Source: an uncultured Barnesiella sp. (GTDB lineage Bacteria; Bacteroidota; Bacteroidia; Bacteroidales; Barnesiellaceae_A). Taken from it: 64,000 bases of DNA. Positions 61,105 to 64,000 of the stretch are shown here, one piece after another. A model generated the notes under the pieces. It did no database searches. It worked only from the letters and a program-made list of their open reading frames with translations, and was not told where the DNA came from. A program made the translations under genes and the position numbers. Numbering within the stretch: position 1 is the stretch's first letter; each line of letters starts with the position of its first letter. The stretch spans positions 171,406 to 235,405 of the forward strand of contig CALUJY010000004.1 in assembly GCA_944321085.1 (NCBI GenBank), given 5' to 3'.

Positions 61105-63412
61105 CGTTTTTCTTGCCTATATCGAATGAGTAATAGACTGAAATGCCGGCAAACATTCGGTAGCTGTTACTTTGGTTGATGAGATAATACTCGTTATAAT
61201 CGGAGCGGGTGGTTATATCCATGGCGGGTATGTTGCAGACATCGAGCCGAAGAGTGAGCTTGTCGTCCAGAAGCGATTTCTGTAGATAAAAGTTTATGCT
61301 TACGTGTGGATAGGTAATGACGTTGTATTGACGCTCTTCGCCGCTGAAACCGCTGCCTATGTATATTTGCCAATCTTTGGGTAACATGGCTGTGGCACTG
61401 AGGTTTACACTACCGCTCCAATAGGTGTGCTTGCCATATTGGCGGGAGTTTTCGTAGTTGCACCATGTAGAACCGTTGGCGTTGATGTGCAGCCATTTTG
61501 TAATCATTTTAGAGAAACTGACATTGAGTCTGTATGTGTCGTAATTACCGAAGTTTTCGAGTGTTTCGTAAATGGTTTGCCTATCTTCGCCTATTGTATA
61601 GAGTGATGCAACTGGATTGACTATCCATGTACCGCTGAGGGTGAATGACAAACAGTTCCACAACGATTGTTGTAGTTGCAGCCGGTGATTATACGGGGCT
61701 TTCAAATTGGGGTTGCCTTGCCAATAGCTGTAAGTTCCGGTCCTGTAAGGTGTGGAATTTAGGTTGTATCCGGTGGGATAATTGGTGTATGGCGAGTATG
61801 TAACGGATGTGTAGTTGTTTTTATGGGTGTATTGCAGGGTTACCGATGGAAATACACCGGTGGAGCGGAAGAGTGTGGCAGGGTCGTTGTAAGAGAATCT
61901 GTGCCGTGTATCGACATGTTGTACCGTGAGCCCCAGTAGGTATGAAAGTTTCTTGTTGAAGAGAGAACCTGCAAATTGGGCGTATGCCGAATACAGGTCC
62001 TCGTCGAAAGTATAAGGTTTGTATTCGTTTATTGTTATGGCATCTTGATGTGATGTGGTGGTAGTTGTCTCTTCACGTGACATATCGCCATCGGTGTGCA
62101 GGTAGCGGAATCCGATTTGTAAGCCCATGCCGTTGGCAAATTGTTTTACAAATTGTATAGACGGATAATAGACGGCATAAGAGGTGGGGTATGGGCTCCG
62201 TATCGTTTCGGTGGAATCGTTCTCGAAGAAACTTGTATAGGTGCTGAGGTTCCCTTGATTGGCTCGGTAGTATTGGAATGTGGCGCTTAGAGCTGAGCCG
62301 CGGTCGTCGAGCAACCACGTGTAGTAGGCGTATCCCTGTATGTAGCGGTAGAATGTCTCGTATTTGCTTTCGCTTTTTTGAGGGAATATCAAGGATGTGG
62401 TATTTTTTGTATAGAGAATGTCGCTCGTGGCATAGGCTTTGGGATGCCATGAAAGGTGGAACCTGCCTCCAATCATGTGATGTTTGTTGATATTGTAGCG
62501 CAGGGTTTGTTGTACGTATAGTTTGTTATAACGGTTCCCGGACAATCGCTCGGATTGTGCTTCGACTATTGTGTTGTCGTTATATACACGAGTATTGTAA
62601 CTGTGCGTAGGCCATGTATGCTCGTTGTCGAACCCGACGAAGGTGAAAGATTCTACTTTCCCGATTTTTGCCATAGAGGTGACACCATAGGAAGAATCGA
62701 CGGTTTTTCCTTCGTAGGGATATTTCCCTTGGGCATATACAAATATGTTGGCTCCGTCTTCGCGTTTTTTCTTCAGTTTTATACGCAGTACGCTACCTTC
62801 GGTGGTGGCACTGTATTCGGCATTGGCAATAGGAATGAGCTCGAAACTCTCTACGTCTTCGGCTTGCAAACTTTTCAGCATTGCTGTGGCGGCGTTCATA
62901 TCTGTTTCCTGGTCGTCGATGTATATTTTAGAGACAGCGCGGCCGTAGATGGTCAGCCCGTACATGCCGGGCAGTTTATAGAGCATATTGTAGGCCGTCG
63001 AGTTGCGGGCGATGGGATTACCCTGCATGGAGATGGTGATGCTGTTGGGCTCGTGTTTCACGAAGTGAGCCGTTACGGTAACTTCTTGGGTGAGCAGGGT
63101 GTCGGTTTGCATCACGATGGTATCTAAGCGGGTGTCTTGTGAGAGTGTTACGTCGCGCCACGCCGTTTTCATTCCTATGAAAGAAGCGCGCAGACGGTAA
63201 GTGCCTCCGTCGGCTTGCAGCAGATACGCTCCCTGTTCGTTGCAGCTTGTCCCGGCTACGGGTACGCTGTCGTTGCCGGCAGCAAAGAGTACTACCGAAG
63301 CTCCCGGCATAGGGCTTTGGTCGGCCGTAACGACGGTGCCTTGCAGGGTGTAGGCCGAGGCTGAGAGTGCTATTGCAAGAGTGGAGAAGAGTAGGATGCT
63401 GAGATGTTTCAT
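61052..63412 (-). CDS. TonB-type outer-membrane receptor with carboxypeptidase-regulatory domain
   Basis: 786 residues with a signal peptide (about 1-20), a CarboxypepD_reg-like beta-sandwich (about 21-105, LQGTVVTADQSPMPGASVVLF), a plug domain (about 115-215, YKLPGMYGLTIYGRAVSKIYIDD) and an OMP_b-brl_3-type barrel to the end. There is no SusD partner next to it, unlike polysaccharide-use loci. This group is thought to take up or secrete unknown ligands, and several members sit near peptide export genes. The C-terminal about 150 residues are repeated in the truncated frame at 63465-63950. Confidence 0.82.
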   Translation of the reverse strand: MKHLSILLFSTLAIALSASAYTLQGTVVTADQSPMPGASVVLFAAGNDSVPVAGTSCNEQGAYLLQADGGTYRLRASFIGMKTAWRDVTLSQDTRLDTIVMQTDTLLTQEVTVTAHFVKHEPNSITISMQGNPIARNSTAYNMLYKLPGMYGLTIYGRAVSKIYIDDQETDMNAATAMLKSLQAEDVESFELIPIANAEYSATTEGSVLRIKLKKKREDGANIFVYAQGKYPYEGKTVDSSYGVTSMAKIGKVESFTFVGFDNEHTWPTHSYNTRVYNDNTIVEAQSERLSGNRYNKLYVQQTLRYNINKHHMIGGRFHLSWHPKAYATSDILYTKNTTSLIFPQKSESKYETFYRYIQGYAYYTWLLDDRGSALSATFQYYRANQGNLSTYTSFFENDSTETIRSPYPTSYAVYYPSIQFVKQFANGMGLQIGFRYLHTDGDMSREETTTTTSHQDAITINEYKPYTFDEDLYSAYAQFAGSLFNKKLSYLLGLTVQHVDTRHRFSYNDPATLFRSTGVFPSVTLQYTHKNNYTSVTYSPYTNYPTGYNLNSTPYRTGTYSYWQGNPNLKAPYNHRLQLQQSLWNCLSFTLSGTWIVNPVASLYTIGEDRQTIYETLENFGNYDTYRLNVSFSKMITKWLHINANGSTWCNYENSRQYGKHTYWSGSVNLSATAMLPKDWQIYIGSGFSGEERQYNVITYPHVSINFYLQKSLLDDKLTLRLDVCNIPAMDITTRSDYNEYYLINQSNSYRMFAGISVYYSFDIGKKNVKIREVKTDGLAIERTQ

Positions 63413-63464
63413 AGGATATATGTTGGGGTGTTTATAATCGATTTTTGCGATGAATCAACTTTGT

Positions 63465-63517
63465 TTATTGAGTTCTTTCAACAGCCAATCCGTCGGTTTT
63501 TACTTCGCGTATCTTGA
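63465..63517. repeat. Direct repeat, copy 2 (3' end of the receptor stump)
   Basis: The 53-base partner of 61052-61104 with two differences; it encodes the shared C-terminus IKIREVKTDGLAVERTQ. Confidence 0.85.
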
Positions 63518-63950
63518 TTTCTTTTTTACCTATATTGAAAGTATAGCGGATGTTGAGTGAAACATTGAATACATGTACATCACTTGCCGTTGTTGCAAAA
63601 TAATTGTCATAATAAGAACGAGATGTTTGTTCCATCCTGAGAAGGTTATTGAGTTGAATATGTATATACAGGCTGTTATTGAACAGACCCTTGCCTGCGG
63701 CAAAAGTCGCGCCTGCGTAAGAATAACTTACGTAATTATACCGATGCTCTTCGCCAGAAAAGAATGCGCCCATGCTTATTTGCCAATTCTTTGGGAACAT
63801 CAATGTAAACCAGGCATTGGCATAGCCGTTCCAATAGATATGTCGCCCATATTGCCGGGAGTTCTCGTAGTTACATACGACACCACTTTGAGCGTTCACG
63901 TGTAGCCATTTTAAGAGCATTTTATTATAGGTGGGTTCTATCAATTCCAT
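63465..63950 (-). pseudogene. C-terminal stump of a second receptor gene
   Basis: 161 codons from ATG 63950, with an in-frame TAA two codons upstream, so the frame really begins here. It aligns with the last barrel strands of the 61052-63412 protein: KWLHVNAQSGVVCNYENSRQYGRH with KWLHINANGSTWCNYENSRQYGKH, NWQISMGAFFSGEE with DWQIYIGSGFSGEE, and a near-identical end. Signal peptide, plug and most of the barrel are missing, so it cannot make a receptor by itself. It is probably a truncated paralogue left by tandem duplication and deletion; the remaining 50 bases of the window hold no more of it in frame. Confidence 0.75.
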
Positions 63951-64000
63951 TTTTTATTTCTTGCATAAGACAGCAGAACCCTTTAACTGTCTTGAGCAAG

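Noticed and set aside
1..64000. CRISPR arrays, tRNA/rRNA genes, prophage or intact insertion sequences
   Set aside because: No regularly spaced repeats, no cloverleaf-like or rRNA segments, and no transposase, integrase or phage structural motifs were found by eye.

Overview
This window reads as a chromosomal segment of an anaerobic, fermentative member of the Bacteroidales. The signs are a pyruvate:ferredoxin oxidoreductase, a methylmalonyl-CoA decarboxylase/epimerase operon (propionate formation), a fused Fkp fucokinase/GDP-fucose pyrophosphorylase, carboxypeptidase-regulatory/TonB-type outer-membrane proteins, C-terminal sorting tails of the type IX secretion kind, and a recurrent TAnnTTTG(C) -7 promoter element with few Shine-Dalgarno sequences. 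The gene set resembles gut lineages such as Barnesiella, Coprobacter or Muribaculaceae, but genus cannot be fixed from the sequence alone. No rRNA, tRNA, CRISPR array, prophage or intact insertion sequence was seen.

Layout. 0-17 kb is mostly housekeeping: the 3' end of priA, an SGNH esterase, hsp20, the mtnN-luxS operon, ispD-recG, an M23/LysM peptidase, comEC, an orphan protein made of three exact-period 42-residue repeats, the glyS-lemA-FKBP operon, and a ParC-type topoisomerase IV A subunit. 17-34.6 kb is surface and central metabolism: a beta-barrel protein, an S41 peptidase lipoprotein, a TPR/transmembrane/HTH regulator, two large exported proteins, a DUF4143-type ATPase with an altered Walker B motif, nifJ, a DigH-like glycosidase and a DUF4465 protein. 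34.9-37.6 kb carries dCMP deaminase, a CtpA-type protease and 5-formyl-THF cyclo-ligase.

37.6-48.1 kb (minus strand) is a compact Wzx/Wzy exopolysaccharide operon: wza, wzc, wzx, wzy, a pyruvyltransferase-like gene, a GT4, a sugar epimerase, a cupin and a WecG-type transferase. Divergent from it are a GT2, a DUF4861 lipoprotein, fkp and fucP (48.4-55.1 kb). These could supply and use L-fucose/GDP-fucose for surface glycans, since no fucose catabolic genes are present. 55.3-60.2 kb (minus) is mce-mmdA-oadG-mmdC-mmdB, whose OadG-like subunit is a lipoprotein with a lamin-tail domain. 60.2-64 kb is a decaying accessory patch: a start-less remnant of an HlyD-type adaptor, a stem-loop, a full-length outer-membrane receptor and a duplicated C-terminal stump of a second copy.

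At larger scale the plus strand is C-rich on the left (recG and the spacer after it) and G-rich from about 19 kb onward whichever way the genes point. This is a strand-composition switch of the kind seen at replication origins. The best candidates for something undescribed are the 42-residue repeat protein (10.8-11.4 kb), the E-to-Q ATPase ahead of nifJ, and the HlyD remnant plus duplicated receptor stump at the right end.
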